From NCBI GenBank assembly GCA_019456165.1, contig VRUJ01000005.1, forward strand, positions 62,001-126,000: a stretch of DNA of 64,000 bases, given 5' to 3'. Positions within the stretch are counted from its first letter, which is position 1; every line of letters starts with the position of its first letter. The notes under the pieces were generated by a model. It had not been told where the DNA came from. It ran no database searches and worked only from the letters and a program-made list of their open reading frames with translations. The DNA comes from Chloroflexota bacterium. Its GTDB lineage: Bacteria; Chloroflexota; Anaerolineae; Anaerolineales; UBA11579. Below are positions 16,594 to 25,895 of this stretch, piece by piece. The position numbers and the translations under genes are program-made.

Positions 16594-18570
16594 ATGATAA
16601 TGCACGGTGGTGGGGGTTGGTGGCAATTTCTGCGCCATGATGAGAGCAAAGACAAACCCCAGGTAGACCGCCAATTGCTTTTGCGCGTCTACCAATATGC
16701 GCGCCCTTATAGATTGCTAATAACCACGGTATTGGGGACCATCATCCTGGCCTCGCTGATTGGCTTGATACCTCCTTTGCTCTACCGTGACCTCTTCGAC
16801 GTTGTTTTACCCAACCAGGACCGCACACGTCTTGGCTGGTTGGCCCTCGGCATGATCAGCATACCCATTGTCACCAACTTGCTTGGCGTTGCCGAACGCT
16901 TTTTCGGGGCAAGCCTGGGAGAAGGTGTGATTTTTGATTTACGCCAAGAAATGTACGCCCACATCCAGAAGATGTCGCTGCGCTTCTTCACCCATACAAA
17001 ATCTGGCGAGATCATCTCGCGCTTAAACAGCGACGTTGTCGGCGCACAAAACGCAATCACCGGTTCGCTGCCAAATATTATTACCAACAGCATCACCTTG
17101 GTTTCTACCCTGGCAATTATGCTATCTATCGAGTGGCGTTTAGCGATCTTATCTGTCGTTGTGCTGCCTCTCTTCCTTCTGCCTACCAGGCGGGTTGGGC
17201 GCATCTTGCGGGATGTGCGCCGCAAAGGCATGAAATATAACGCCGATATGAGCAGCATCATTGGGGAGACTTTAAGCATCAATGGGGCCTTGCTGGTTAA
17301 AACCTTTGGCCGCCAAAAACAGGAGTTGAAGCGCTACAAGGAGACAAACACCAAAGTTCGGGATATCGGTGTACGCCGTGCAATTGTTGGGCGCTGGTTC
17401 TTCATGGGATTGGGTATCGCTGCTTCTATCGGTACAGCCCTGATCTACTGGGTTGGCGGGTCACTTGCCCTGAGCAACGACATCACAGCTGGAACCATCG
17501 TCGCCTTTGTCGCTTATCTGGCCCGTCTATATGGTCCTATCTCCGCGCTCTCAAACGTGCAGGTCGAATTCGTGACATCAATGGTTAGCTTTGAACGCGT
17601 TTTTGAATATTTGGATATGCCCATTGAAGTAGAAGATAAACCCGACGCAATAATACTCCAGGATGTCACCGGCCATGTGAGATTCGAGGATGTCTCCTTC
17701 GATTACCTGGTTGGAAATGAAATACTGGGCATAAAATACCACCAGCCTGCAAAAAACCCAGTGAAAGCAGGAGTCTCTGAACACCATCAAACTAGCATGC
17801 ACAAAGAGGCTCCCACAAACGGCAAAGATCAAGATGGCTTTCAAGGACCAGTAGCTTCGCGCGGGTGGGCGCTGCAGGATCTCTCCTTTGAGATAGAAGC
17901 AGGTCAACTCGTTGCCTTGGTTGGCCCCAGCGGTGCAGGCAAGACCACCGTGACCTATTTGCTGCCGCGCCTTTATGACCCGACCGAAGGGCGCATCAGC
18001 CTGGACGGCCACGATTTACGGGATGTAACCCAAGAATCTCTGGCTCACCAGATCGGGATGGTCACCCAAGAGACTTACCTGTTCCACGATACCGTGCGCA
18101 CAAACTTGCTGTATGCCAAAACTGACGCTACCCAGGCCGAACTCGAGGCTGCTGCTAAAGCGGCTAATATCCACGACTTCATCGCGCAGCTGCCAGAAGG
18201 CTACGACACTTTGGTCGGCGAGCGAGGCTACCGCTTGAGCGGAGGCGAGAAACAACGCCTGGCAATAGCGCGGGTGATCCTCAAAGACCCGCGCATATTG
18301 ATTCTTGACGAGGCCACATCCCACCTCGATTCACAGTCCGAAGCCCTCATCCAGGAAGCCTTGGAGCCGCTCTTCGAAGGGCGCACCAGCCTTGTGATCG
18401 CCCACCGCCTTTCAACCATTCTGGCGGCTGACAAGATTTTGGTTATGGATGAAGGCAAAATGGTGGAGCAAGGTACACATGCTTCTTTGATGCAGCAAGG
18501 CGGATTGTACGCCCAATTGTACGAAACTCAGTTTCGCCGCGAAATTATTTCTGACAAAGCCGAAGTATAA
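16594..18570 (+). CDS. ABC exporter, fused membrane and ATPase domains
   Basis: 658 residues, a half-transporter that must dimerise. Six membrane helices fill about 35-320, with the coupling-region motif LRFFTHTKSGEIISRLNSDV. The ATPase has Walker A (GPSGAGKTT), Q-loop (MVTQETYLF), signature (YRLSGGEKQRLAIAR), Walker B (ILILDEATSHLD) and the switch His (IAHRLST). About 50 extra residues (about 375-425, polar, no known domain) are inserted after the A-loop VSFDY and before the strand leading to Walker A. Exports an unknown lipid, peptide or drug. GGAG precedes the ATG. Confidence 0.94.
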   Translation: MIMHGGGGWWQFLRHDESKDKPQVDRQLLLRVYQYARPYRLLITTVLGTIILASLIGLIPPLLYRDLFDVVLPNQDRTRLGWLALGMISIPIVTNLLGVAERFFGASLGEGVIFDLRQEMYAHIQKMSLRFFTHTKSGEIISRLNSDVVGAQNAITGSLPNIITNSITLVSTLAIMLSIEWRLAILSVVVLPLFLLPTRRVGRILRDVRRKGMKYNADMSSIIGETLSINGALLVKTFGRQKQELKRYKETNTKVRDIGVRRAIVGRWFFMGLGIAASIGTALIYWVGGSLALSNDITAGTIVAFVAYLARLYGPISALSNVQVEFVTSMVSFERVFEYLDMPIEVEDKPDAIILQDVTGHVRFEDVSFDYLVGNEILGIKYHQPAKNPVKAGVSEHHQTSMHKEAPTNGKDQDGFQGPVASRGWALQDLSFEIEAGQLVALVGPSGAGKTTVTYLLPRLYDPTEGRISLDGHDLRDVTQESLAHQIGMVTQETYLFHDTVRTNLLYAKTDATQAELEAAAKAANIHDFIAQLPEGYDTLVGERGYRLSGGEKQRLAIARVILKDPRILILDEATSHLDSQSEALIQEALEPLFEGRTSLVIAHRLSTILAADKILVMDEGKMVEQGTHASLMQQGGLYAQLYETQFRREIISDKAEV

Positions 18571-18679
18571 ATTGAATTAGATCTGGTACTAAATCGCGCC
18601 ATTATATGGGAGCAGATTCAACAACCTAGCCAGCCCATATTTGTCTAATAAAATATATCTGATTTGGTGAAAGCACCTC

Positions 18680-19585
18680 ATGAATACTAGCTGGGAACTC
18701 CTTAGGGATTGGGAGATAATCCGCTACCTGGTTTATTACCTTATAGAAGATTTTGTCCATGCCCATCTCATCCCTGGGAAAGATGTGCTCGATTTCAGCG
18801 CTGGCTTGGGAGACCTGAGTACCTACATAGCTCAAAACCAACCCAAATCCCTCATAGCTACAGCCCCTGAGGATATCGAGCCTGCTCCAGCCTTGCTCGC
18901 TTTGCAGGAAGTTACTTTTTTATCAAATCTCCCCGCAATTGAAATCAGCAGCAAACTACCTCCCAACTCTGTTGATCTATTCTTGGCTCGCATGGTCTTC
19001 CAATTCCCGACGGATGAAGCAGACCGGATTGATATAGATGGAATGCTGGCACAGATCTATACTGTGCTGCGACCTGGTGGGCGCATAATAATCGCCAGCC
19101 ACGAATACACCGAACTGGATGATCACCCAGATGACTGGAACTTGGCATTAGAAGATTACTTGCGAGAGGTGGTTGCAGATCGCTCCGGCCGCCATAAAAC
19201 CCATCTCAAAGGCTTGATAGAGCTTATCCGTGCCATTGGCCTGCCCCCGCGTGAGGGCATCCACGGTCAGACTGGCTTTGGCCTTAAATCTCTCATGGCA
19301 GTAGATTCTTTCGTGCAGGCTGGTTTCACCATCGAAGACAGCGCCGAGATTGAAGATTTCACCTTTCCAGTTGGTTTAACCTCACAATTGCTGGATCGCA
19401 AGGATTATTATCGAGACCTGGGAGAGAAAATCATGGCTATCAAGCGAGCCCACATCCTCACCCCAGAATTTGAGGGTAAATACACACGTCCCCAAGTTTT
19501 ACAATCCATATTAAGGGAAATCAACCAACTGCATTCTTTCGTGACCATTCCCATCTTCAGGATACAGGCTAGAAAACCAGGATAA
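18680..19585 (+). CDS. Class I SAM-dependent methyltransferase
   Basis: 301 residues. VLDFSAGLGDLSTYIAQ (about 34-50) is the SAM-binding motif I, with LFLARMVFQFP (motif IV-like) and VLRPGGRIIIASHEY (motif VI-like) following. The last third is helical and probably gives substrate choice. Substrate unknown. A GGTGA sequence lies 9 bases before the ATG. Stands alone. Confidence 0.84.
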   Translation: MNTSWELLRDWEIIRYLVYYLIEDFVHAHLIPGKDVLDFSAGLGDLSTYIAQNQPKSLIATAPEDIEPAPALLALQEVTFLSNLPAIEISSKLPPNSVDLFLARMVFQFPTDEADRIDIDGMLAQIYTVLRPGGRIIIASHEYTELDDHPDDWNLALEDYLREVVADRSGRHKTHLKGLIELIRAIGLPPREGIHGQTGFGLKSLMAVDSFVQAGFTIEDSAEIEDFTFPVGLTSQLLDRKDYYRDLGEKIMAIKRAHILTPEFEGKYTRPQVLQSILREINQLHSFVTIPIFRIQARKPG

Positions 19586-19715
19586 ATAATATTAATTAGT
19601 GTGGAGGAAACTGTCTAATCAAACTAAATTTAGAACTAGAAACTCTGCTATCTACCCACCTAATCCGGCCTCAGATCTCCGCCAAATAATACTGGATTGT
19701 TTACTTATGGGCTAT

Positions 19716-19744
19716 TTGATTATTACGTGTATTTGGTGTATGAT
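19716..19744 (+). promoter_or_regulatory. Promoter of the LppM-like lipoprotein gene
   Basis: TTGATT (19716-19721) and TATGAT (19739-19744) with an ideal 17-base spacer, about 36 bases before the start codon. Confidence 0.65.
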
Positions 19745-19779
19745 GCATATGAAATAATCATCCACAGGAGGATGCTAGT

Positions 19780-20505
19780 ATGAAATCCAAATTATTATTC
19801 TTATCACTTTTACTCACTACCCTGCTGTTCTCGGCATGCACTGTCAAATTTACAACTGTAATAAATTCTGACGAATCCGGGGAATTTAAGATATTGTTAA
19901 GTCTCTCTGAGGACGATATTGACGCTATTGAAGACGAGATGAACCAAGATTTTGAAGATTTTCTAGATGACGAAACAAATGAAAATGATCTTCAAGATGC
20001 GTGTGAAAGCGTTGAAGATGAAAGTGATCTTCCTCGTGGGGCAACTGTTAAATACTCCGATAGGAGTGGTACTTTCACATGTGAGATCACCATCCCATTC
20101 GATGATTTAGATGAGTTAGAGGAAATATATGCCGATATGGGATTAGCAAGTGTTAACCGCCTAAGAATAAATTCAGATGGCGAGTTGGACTATGAGGTTG
20201 ATCTCCTCTTGTATGGTATGGACGACCCAGATGATATTGGGATTGATGATTTCGATTTCTCATGGAATGTGGAAGTCCCCGGAAAAGCGGTGAATGATAA
20301 CTCTGATGATAGCAGTGGCAACACGCTAACATGGGACCTGGATCCCCGAGATGATAATGTATCTGTTGAAGTAGAAAGTGAGCCAGGTACGTCCATCTGG
20401 TTGTGGGTGGCGATAATTGGCGGACTCTGCTTCTTCGGCTTGCTGGTGCTCGGCGGGGGCGGGGCAGCCTACTACTTCACCCAAAAGAAGAAACAAGAAG
20501 CTTAA
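19780..20505 (+). CDS. LppM-like lipoprotein with C-terminal membrane helix
   Basis: 241 residues. The signal peptide ends in a lipobox (LLFSAC, Cys at about 20) and is followed by VKFTTVINSDESGEFKILLSLS, the opening strands of LppM-type domains. The middle is strongly acidic. A hydrophobic helix (about 207-233, SIWLWVAIIGGLCFFGLLVL) and a basic KKKQEA end follow, so it is held at both ends. Function unknown. GGAGG lies before the ATG and a terminator follows. Confidence 0.82.
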   Translation: MKSKLLFLSLLLTTLLFSACTVKFTTVINSDESGEFKILLSLSEDDIDAIEDEMNQDFEDFLDDETNENDLQDACESVEDESDLPRGATVKYSDRSGTFTCEITIPFDDLDELEEIYADMGLASVNRLRINSDGELDYEVDLLLYGMDDPDDIGIDDFDFSWNVEVPGKAVNDNSDDSSGNTLTWDLDPRDDNVSVEVESEPGTSIWLWVAIIGGLCFFGLLVLGGGGAAYYFTQKKKQEA

Positions 20506-20547
20506 GCAAGTAAATCAACTGTATATATTATAAGAAGTCTAACAATT

Positions 20548-20578
20548 AATCGCCCGCCAGCAATGGTGGGCGATTTTT
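20548..20578 (+). terminator. Rho-independent terminator
   Basis: AATCGCCCGCC-AGCAAT-GGTGGGCGATT followed by a short T-run, 43 bases after the LppM-like gene. Confidence 0.85.
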
Positions 20579-20603
20579 AGATCCCAGCACCCCAACCAAA
20601 CCA

Positions 20604-20680
20604 TTACACCCCGGTTACATAAAATTTACACCCTGGGGGTAGAATAGCATTGAGTATGCTCCAATACTACCTGGGTGTAA
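20604..20680 (+). promoter_or_regulatory. Control region with three TTACACCCnGG sites
   Basis: TTACACCCCGG (20604-20614) and TTACACCCTGG (20626-20636) are direct repeats 22 bases apart (two helix turns), and CCTGGGTGTAA (20670-20680) is the same motif inverted. TAGAAT (20640-20645) between them could be the -10 box of the DUF2723 gene at 20699. The arrangement suggests binding sites for an unknown regulator. Confidence 0.5.
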
Positions 20681-20698
20681 GTTAACCCCGAGTGTCCA

Positions 20699-22729
20699 AT
20701 GCAGATGCGATCTATGTTTCAAAAACGATTTCCAAATTGGCCCGACTACTTGATTGGCTTAGCCATTTTCATCTTGGCCATGCTGGTATACAACGCCACC
20801 CTCACTCCCAGCCTCTCATATAAAAGCCCGGACGGCAACGAACTGGCTTCCATCCCTTACGTGCTAGGGCTGGCGCATGCTACCGGCTACCCGCTGTATA
20901 CCTGGCTGGGCAAGGCGTTCACTTACCTGCCGATTGACGACGTAGCCCACCGCATGAATCTGATGTCTGCGATCATGGGAGCAGGCGGCGTGGTTTTCCT
21001 TTACGCCATCATGCGCGAGCTTACTAGCAGCGAAAAATCCAACAACTCGCCCATCAGCCGGGTCGTATCTGCATTCACGGCTTTACTGTTCGCGTTTTCG
21101 TTGGCCTTCTGGTCTCAAACCGGAATCGCCGAAGTCTACGCTCCTAACGTCTTTATGGTCACTCTGACGATCTGGCTGCTTCTGCGCTGGGCGCGGGCCA
21201 GAGAAGCACAACAGCGCGGCGCAATATGGTGGTTGTTGGCTTTTTCCCTCAGTTTCGGTCTCAGTCTGGGCACGCACATGTCCAACCTGGGTTTTGCGCC
21301 CGGATTCATATTGTTCATCCTGCTGGTCGATTGGCGCTTCATAACCCGCATTCGTGAACTGCTGGGGGTGGCAGGGGCTTTCTTCCTGAGTGTGCTCCAA
21401 TTTACCTGGCTGCCTTATAAAGCATCCACGCTTAATGATGCTCCCATGCTGCGAAACGCTCCCAGTACACTGGGCGGGATTTATTCCTACACTCTGGGTG
21501 CATTCCCACAGTTCAAATTTGCATTCCCACTTATCTCCATCCCTGAGCGGATCGTTCTCTACTTGTATATGCTCCGCCAGCAGTATTTCATCTTCGGGAT
21601 ACTGTTGGGGCTTTACGGTCTGGCTGAAATGTTGGTACGCAAACCGAAACGATTCTACCTATTCGTAAGCATGTATCTGGCTCAGGTTCTCTTTTTCATC
21701 CAGTATCGCGCCTTCGACCTGGATGTTTTTTTCATCCCAGCACACCTGCTGTATGCCATTTTCATCGGATTTGGCGTTTTCCAGCTGAGTACTTATCTAT
21801 GGGGCTGGATAGCCAATATGGCTCAAAACTGGCAAAAATGGGCTAGACCAATCGCGGGTGTATTCTTTTCTTTGGTTATGATTTTTCCGCTCTTTCTAGA
21901 ATTACACGTAAATTGGTCTGCCAACGATTACTCTGAAGACGTAGCCATCAATGACTTTTATGAGAATGTTTGGGAGCTACTGCCGCAGGATAGCTCCATC
22001 CTGGGGCGAAGTGGAGTTTTTGGCTATGATATGTTCTATTTCCGCTTGGTCTACGATATTCGCCCTGATATCCTAATCCCACACCTGGACACTCCCACCC
22101 CTAGCCCTGAGAGCCTCGAAGGCAGAGATATATTTTCCACCACCCCGATTAGCCCACAACAGCAGCAAGGCTTTTGGGGGCTGCCGCCAGGCCTGGTAGA
22201 CGGACAAAGCTGGAACGTGCCTATCTTGTTTGGACAAGGCAGCGCAGGTTTTGCAGGCCGCGGGCGTGAGTTGATTCTATACCATATTACTGATAATCCC
22301 CCTGAATTGGTGGTTGACGATTTCCAACCCCAGTTCCTGGTTGGGCAGCGCATCAATGGTGTGGAATTGCTGGGATATGATCTGGTAAACGATTCGGTTT
22401 CAGCGGGAGGCTGGCTAGAGGTGCGTTTTTATTGGCAGATTATTGATCACACAACGATTGATAATAGGCTGCCTCTGATCACAACAACCCTGGATGAAAT
22501 CCTATTAGAAACCCACGAATTAGGCCTGGGAAATTTATTGCGCTATGCACGCGAATTCAATCCTCCTGCCAATGGTATCATGGTGGAGAATTATATGATC
22601 GTTATACCCTCCATCTTGGAACCTGGAACCTATACATTGCGGATTGGAATACAGGATCCTTTTTCTCCTGGAGGTAGCGCTGCATCTCAGAGTTCGGTTT
22701 TAGATTTAACGAAAATTAAAATCGAGTAA
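20699..22729 (+). CDS. DUF2723-family multi-spanning membrane protein
   Basis: 676 residues. About ten membrane helices occupy residues 15-400, then a soluble extracellular region follows. The N-terminal block LTPSLSYKSPDGNELASIPYVLGLAHATGYPLY is the DUF2723 signature, placing it near polyprenol-dependent glycosyltransferases (GT-C fold), with the acidic residue in SPDGNEL as the likely catalytic equivalent. It may add sugars to exported proteins or polymers; donor and acceptor unknown. The C-terminal part (about 555-670) is beta-rich. The next gene starts 28 bases later, probably the same operon. Confidence 0.85.
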   Translation: MQMRSMFQKRFPNWPDYLIGLAIFILAMLVYNATLTPSLSYKSPDGNELASIPYVLGLAHATGYPLYTWLGKAFTYLPIDDVAHRMNLMSAIMGAGGVVFLYAIMRELTSSEKSNNSPISRVVSAFTALLFAFSLAFWSQTGIAEVYAPNVFMVTLTIWLLLRWARAREAQQRGAIWWLLAFSLSFGLSLGTHMSNLGFAPGFILFILLVDWRFITRIRELLGVAGAFFLSVLQFTWLPYKASTLNDAPMLRNAPSTLGGIYSYTLGAFPQFKFAFPLISIPERIVLYLYMLRQQYFIFGILLGLYGLAEMLVRKPKRFYLFVSMYLAQVLFFIQYRAFDLDVFFIPAHLLYAIFIGFGVFQLSTYLWGWIANMAQNWQKWARPIAGVFFSLVMIFPLFLELHVNWSANDYSEDVAINDFYENVWELLPQDSSILGRSGVFGYDMFYFRLVYDIRPDILIPHLDTPTPSPESLEGRDIFSTTPISPQQQQGFWGLPPGLVDGQSWNVPILFGQGSAGFAGRGRELILYHITDNPPELVVDDFQPQFLVGQRINGVELLGYDLVNDSVSAGGWLEVRFYWQIIDHTTIDNRLPLITTTLDEILLETHELGLGNLLRYAREFNPPANGIMVENYMIVIPSILEPGTYTLRIGIQDPFSPGGSAASQSSVLDLTKIKIE

Positions 22730-22756
22730 GATCCATCGATAATTAAGGAGAATGCC

Positions 22757-23266
22757 ATGACAACAGATCGCAAACTACTCATCGGGTTAGGCGCGTTGGT
22801 TATCGCCTGTATGGTTTCAGGGGCTTCTTTTTCCCTGGGATTCTTCATCGGCGCACAGGGATGGTCCATACAGAGTCCTTCTTCAGCAGGGCCCGGAGCT
22901 GGACCAGGAGGCGGGTTTGGAGGCCAGCCTGGAGGGCAGTCGCAGCAAGGCTTTCCTGGGCAGATTTCCCCGCGAGGCGGCGCTCAACAGCAGCAAGGTG
23001 CCAATCAACAACCCAGACCAGACCTAATCGGGATAATCGTTAGTGTGACGGATGACAGCCTGGAATTGGAAACCCAAGAAGGTTTTCGCATGGTAACACT
23101 CACCGATGAAACCATCGTAGCGCTTCGTGAAGAGGACAGCACGACACCCGCTGATCGCAGTGAGTTGCAGCGCGGTGTCCGTGTGGCAGTTGTAGGAGAG
23201 TTCGGAGATGACGGACAAACAATGACCGCCCGGGTTGTGGTTATCCTCCCAGAACAAGCGCGCTAG
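22757..23266 (+). CDS. Membrane-anchored DUF5666-like protein with Gly/Gln-rich linker
   Basis: 169 residues: an N-terminal membrane helix (about 8-33, probably uncleaved), a Gly/Gln/Pro linker (about 40-88) and a small beta domain (about 90-169; IGIIVSVTDDSLELETQEGFRMVTLTDETIV) of the DUF5666/OB-like type. Function unknown. AAGGAG lies before the ATG. Close spacing suggests cotranscription with the DUF2723 gene; a terminator follows. Confidence 0.78.
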   Translation: MTTDRKLLIGLGALVIACMVSGASFSLGFFIGAQGWSIQSPSSAGPGAGPGGGFGGQPGGQSQQGFPGQISPRGGAQQQQGANQQPRPDLIGIIVSVTDDSLELETQEGFRMVTLTDETIVALREEDSTTPADRSELQRGVRVAVVGEFGDDGQTMTARVVVILPEQAR

Positions 23267-23282
23267 TTTCTCAACTCCAAAT

Positions 23283-23320
23283 AAAAACACCTCCGTTATC
23301 CATTCACGAGAGGTGTTTTT
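23283..23320 (+). terminator. Rho-independent terminator
   Basis: AAAAACACCTC ... GAGAGGTGTTTTT hairpin 17 bases after the stop, with flanking A- and T-runs. Confidence 0.82.
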
Positions 23321-23395
23321 ATTTCCTGTCCTGTTTTTAGGGGGTCAGTTCAAGTCAGCGGGGGTTTAGTTTTCTGTTAAAAGCCAATTGGTTTT

Positions 23396-24517
23396 TTAAT
23401 TCAATTCTTCACCAATAGTAACCAAGATCCCTTCGCCTCCGTCGAATATCATGATTTCCGCGCTGCGTCCATCCATGCTGAATGATAGAGTGGCCAGAGG
23501 CGCTAATAAAAGCTCGTCGCCCAAATCCCAGCCAGCTGCGGCCATCTCTGTCTTGTAAAAATCTACTACATCGTCAAAACTGTAATTAGTTGAGTAGCTG
23601 TAAAACCCGGGGAATGTGTTGATATCATAGGCATCGTCCAGCACAGGGAATTCCGTTTCGGAGGCTTCTTCACAGCCCGCGGGCGGTGAGACCACAACAG
23701 CATCATTGGTGGGAGTAAAGTTCAGTTCGTAATGCAAATCTCCCACCAAGGTGGCATCCCCGCTAAGCGCGCTGCTGACACCTCTTCCATCAATCACCAT
23801 TCGCACGATATAACCGCCATCTACTGCAACGTATAAATTGCCATCCTCAATTTCTTCGAGGTAATCTTCAGATCCTGGATCGCCGGTGTCAACGTTTGAT
23901 TCGTCAATCTTATAATGATCTGTGGCCACCCCATTGATCATTACTCCCGATTCTAATAATTGAGCTTCACCTGTCAACAATTCACTAGAATCGATTAAAT
24001 CGTCATAAATATCGATCAACTCATCCCCGCCAAATGCAATACAGCCCAGCCCAGGAATAAATACATAATCGGTCCCATTAATGTTAGCGAGTTCGAGAGT
24101 ATCCATACCATCTACTACGGCTTCCCCCTCAAGGAGGAAAGTGTACCCAAAAGCTGGTGGAGGGTCGACGCTCTTAGCTCCTTCTACATTGATGCGGCCA
24201 AACACATCCAGGGCTGTAAAACTGATATCCATACTAGAATAGAAGTTTGTATTGGAAGGCGAGGAATATAGAGACGGATCAGCCAAATTGAGGTCTCCAC
24301 CTGTTGGAGGCGTGTCTGGTTCAGTGTTTCCGTCATTATCCTCAGCTGGTGGTTCGTCCGTTTGCACATTAACCACCTCAGTAACCTGGCCATTATCGCC
24401 GTTATCCTCCCCAGATGCTGGCTCATCGCCGTCATCTCCAGAAGGCAAACTACACGCCAGGCTCGCTAATACCAACACTAAAATAACCAATGATAACCAA
24501 TAAATTTTCTTTCTCAC
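23396..24517 (-). CDS. Exported lipoprotein of unknown function
   Basis: 373 residues from a GTG with GGAG upstream. The signal peptide ends in LVLASLAC (lipobox). An acidic, Asp/Glu/Thr-rich linker (about 25-70) leads to a beta-rich LolA/LppX-like domain and a C-terminal subdomain FDDVVDFYKTEMAAAGW shared with the lipoprotein at 3946-4917, so they are paralogues about 19 kb apart. Ligand unknown. Confidence 0.78.
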   Translation of the reverse strand: MRKKIYWLSLVILVLVLASLACSLPSGDDGDEPASGEDNGDNGQVTEVVNVQTDEPPAEDNDGNTEPDTPPTGGDLNLADPSLYSSPSNTNFYSSMDISFTALDVFGRINVEGAKSVDPPPAFGYTFLLEGEAVVDGMDTLELANINGTDYVFIPGLGCIAFGGDELIDIYDDLIDSSELLTGEAQLLESGVMINGVATDHYKIDESNVDTGDPGSEDYLEEIEDGNLYVAVDGGYIVRMVIDGRGVSSALSGDATLVGDLHYELNFTPTNDAVVVSPPAGCEEASETEFPVLDDAYDINTFPGFYSYSTNYSFDDVVDFYKTEMAAAGWDLGDELLLAPLATLSFSMDGRSAEIMIFDGGEGILVTIGEELN

Positions 24518-24649
24518 CGTATGCTCCTTACGCGTTTAAAGGATTCATATTCCGGCCCTAATTATAGCATTCTCGTTTGCTTCTAATGCTGACAAAATCT
24601 TCAGGTTGGATTCAGAGGAATATTACAATGTTTCCCCCGATGATCCCAA

Positions 24650-25171
24650 CTAGCTTTCTTGGAGCGCAGTCTCTACGGTCATCTTTTTTACCAGGCTGCG
24701 TACGTTGCCCAGACAGCAGCTTCCCTGAGGGTTGCGGATTTCGCAAGCACACTGTCCCGCTTTCACGCCTGCATCCACGCGGTCAACAACCGTGCTTGAG
24801 CCAGTTTCTACATATTCATTATGGATATCCGCGGGAGTAATGTCAAAGCAAGAACACACATTTACGCTTTCATCTCCAGCTGCTTTTTGGTAAACACGCT
24901 CTCGCAGATCACTTTCGTAAAACACCTGCCCACCATCTACAGCAAAATAAACCACAGGGCAGCTATCCTCGGCGCAAAAATGGTACTCTACCGGGTGCAC
25001 GTTTTCTAGGCTGACGGCTAACAGAGATTTTACAGTCTGCGTATCTATAGATTTGCCCTTGGTGCTACACTCGGAGCACATCACACTTACAGAACTCTTA
25101 TCCAATTCCTGGTTGATTACCGGAGTACAGCAATCCTCATAATCGACTTGGGGGGTCTTCGAGGCTAGCAT
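24650..25171 (-). CDS. CopZ-like zinc/[2Fe-2S] protein
   Basis: 173 residues with 14 or so cysteines: DCC, MCSECSTKGKSIDTQTVKSLL (zinc-ribbon-like), FCAEDSC, NVCSCFDIT, GQCACEIRNPQGSCCLGNV. The order of CxC..CxC..CC resembles the N-terminal Zn/[2Fe-2S] domain of Archaeoglobus CopZ, a copper chaperone, and BFD-like ferredoxins. The heavy-metal HMA domain of full CopZ is absent. It lies 33 bases after the MerR gene, so both come from the CueR-type promoter at 25652-25682. A copper-handling or redox role is inferred. Confidence 0.84.
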   Translation of the reverse strand: MLASKTPQVDYEDCCTPVINQELDKSSVSVMCSECSTKGKSIDTQTVKSLLAVSLENVHPVEYHFCAEDSCPVVYFAVDGGQVFYESDLRERVYQKAAGDESVNVCSCFDITPADIHNEYVETGSSTVVDRVDAGVKAGQCACEIRNPQGSCCLGNVRSLVKKMTVETALQES

Positions 25172-25203
25172 ATTATTTTATTTTCTCCTAATTACTAAAT
25201 TGG

Positions 25204-25623
25204 TTAAACGGTTCCAGCTAGGGTATTTTCGCTGACCAGATGACAGACGCAATTCTTACCTTCCACGTCATCCGTGGGGAAGGTGAGACCTAGGGTGAAA
25301 AGCTGCTTTAATTCTGCGTCCAAGCGCTGCAGTTCGGTAATGCGTTGCTTGATCTCGTTAGATTTGTTTTCGAGCAAATCTAGCAATATCTGGCAAGGAG
25401 CCTCACGGCGGTCGCGCAGATCTAAGATCTCTCCGATCTCGGCCAACGAAAAATCTAAGCGGCGAGCTCCGGCTACTAACTTTAGGCGCTCAATATCTAG
25501 CTCACGGTATTCTCGGTAACCATTCGCTTTGCGGACAGGGGGCGGCAGCAACCCAATCGACTCATAATAGCGAATGGTTTTGGGCGGCACCCCGGTAAGT
25601 TTGGAAAATTCACGAATCTGCAT
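25204..25623 (-). CDS. MerR-family metal-responsive regulator
   Basis: 139 residues. QIREFSKLTGVPPKTIRYYESIGLL is the MerR helix-turn-helix and wing; a long dimer helix follows (about 78-112). Cys77 sits where metal-sensing MerR proteins have the first ligand, and a C-terminal Cys125-x-Cys127 (NCVCH) could supply the rest, so a soft or transition metal is the likely signal. The start at 25623 has AGGAGG 4 bases upstream; an in-frame ATG at 25653 lies inside the -10 box and cannot be used. Confidence 0.92.
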   Translation of the reverse strand: MQIREFSKLTGVPPKTIRYYESIGLLPPPVRKANGYREYRELDIERLKLVAGARRLDFSLAEIGEILDLRDRREAPCQILLDLLENKSNEIKQRITELQRLDAELKQLFTLGLTFPTDDVEGKNCVCHLVSENTLAGTV

Positions 25624-25651
25624 ACAGCCTCCTGGATCTAAGGATGCGACC

Positions 25652-25682
25652 ATTTTACACCTTCCAGTAGCTAGAATGTCAA
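25652..25682 (-). promoter_or_regulatory. MerR-type promoter and operator (CueR-like)
   Basis: On the reverse strand TTGACA (25682-25677) and TAAAAT (25657-25652) are separated by 19 bases, the long spacer typical of MerR-activated promoters. The spacer holds the dyad ACATTCTAG-CTA-CTGGAAGGT, 7 of 9 positions symmetrical, close to the known CueR operator ACCTTCC...GGAAGGT. It should drive merR and the CopZ-like gene by twisting the DNA on metal binding. Confidence 0.85.
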
Positions 25683-25895
25683 GAGGTTTTTCTTAGCAAG
25701 AGGGGTGATTTAAGTGGGTTTTTTACACTTGGGCAACGGGCTTTAGCCCATTGAAAACCACAGGATCCAGCCTTCCATTTCTTTCAAAAACGAAAACTAT
25801 TAGAGGGTGCACATTTACAACCCCCTGATACAGCACTAATATTGTCCTAATTATCTTTTTTTACAATTCAATTATAATCGCGCCTGGAGGATTTA

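Noticed and set aside
24577-24840. Plus-strand frame near the CopZ-like gene
   Set aside because: Antisense to the Cys-rich gene, which has a regulator, promoter and family match.
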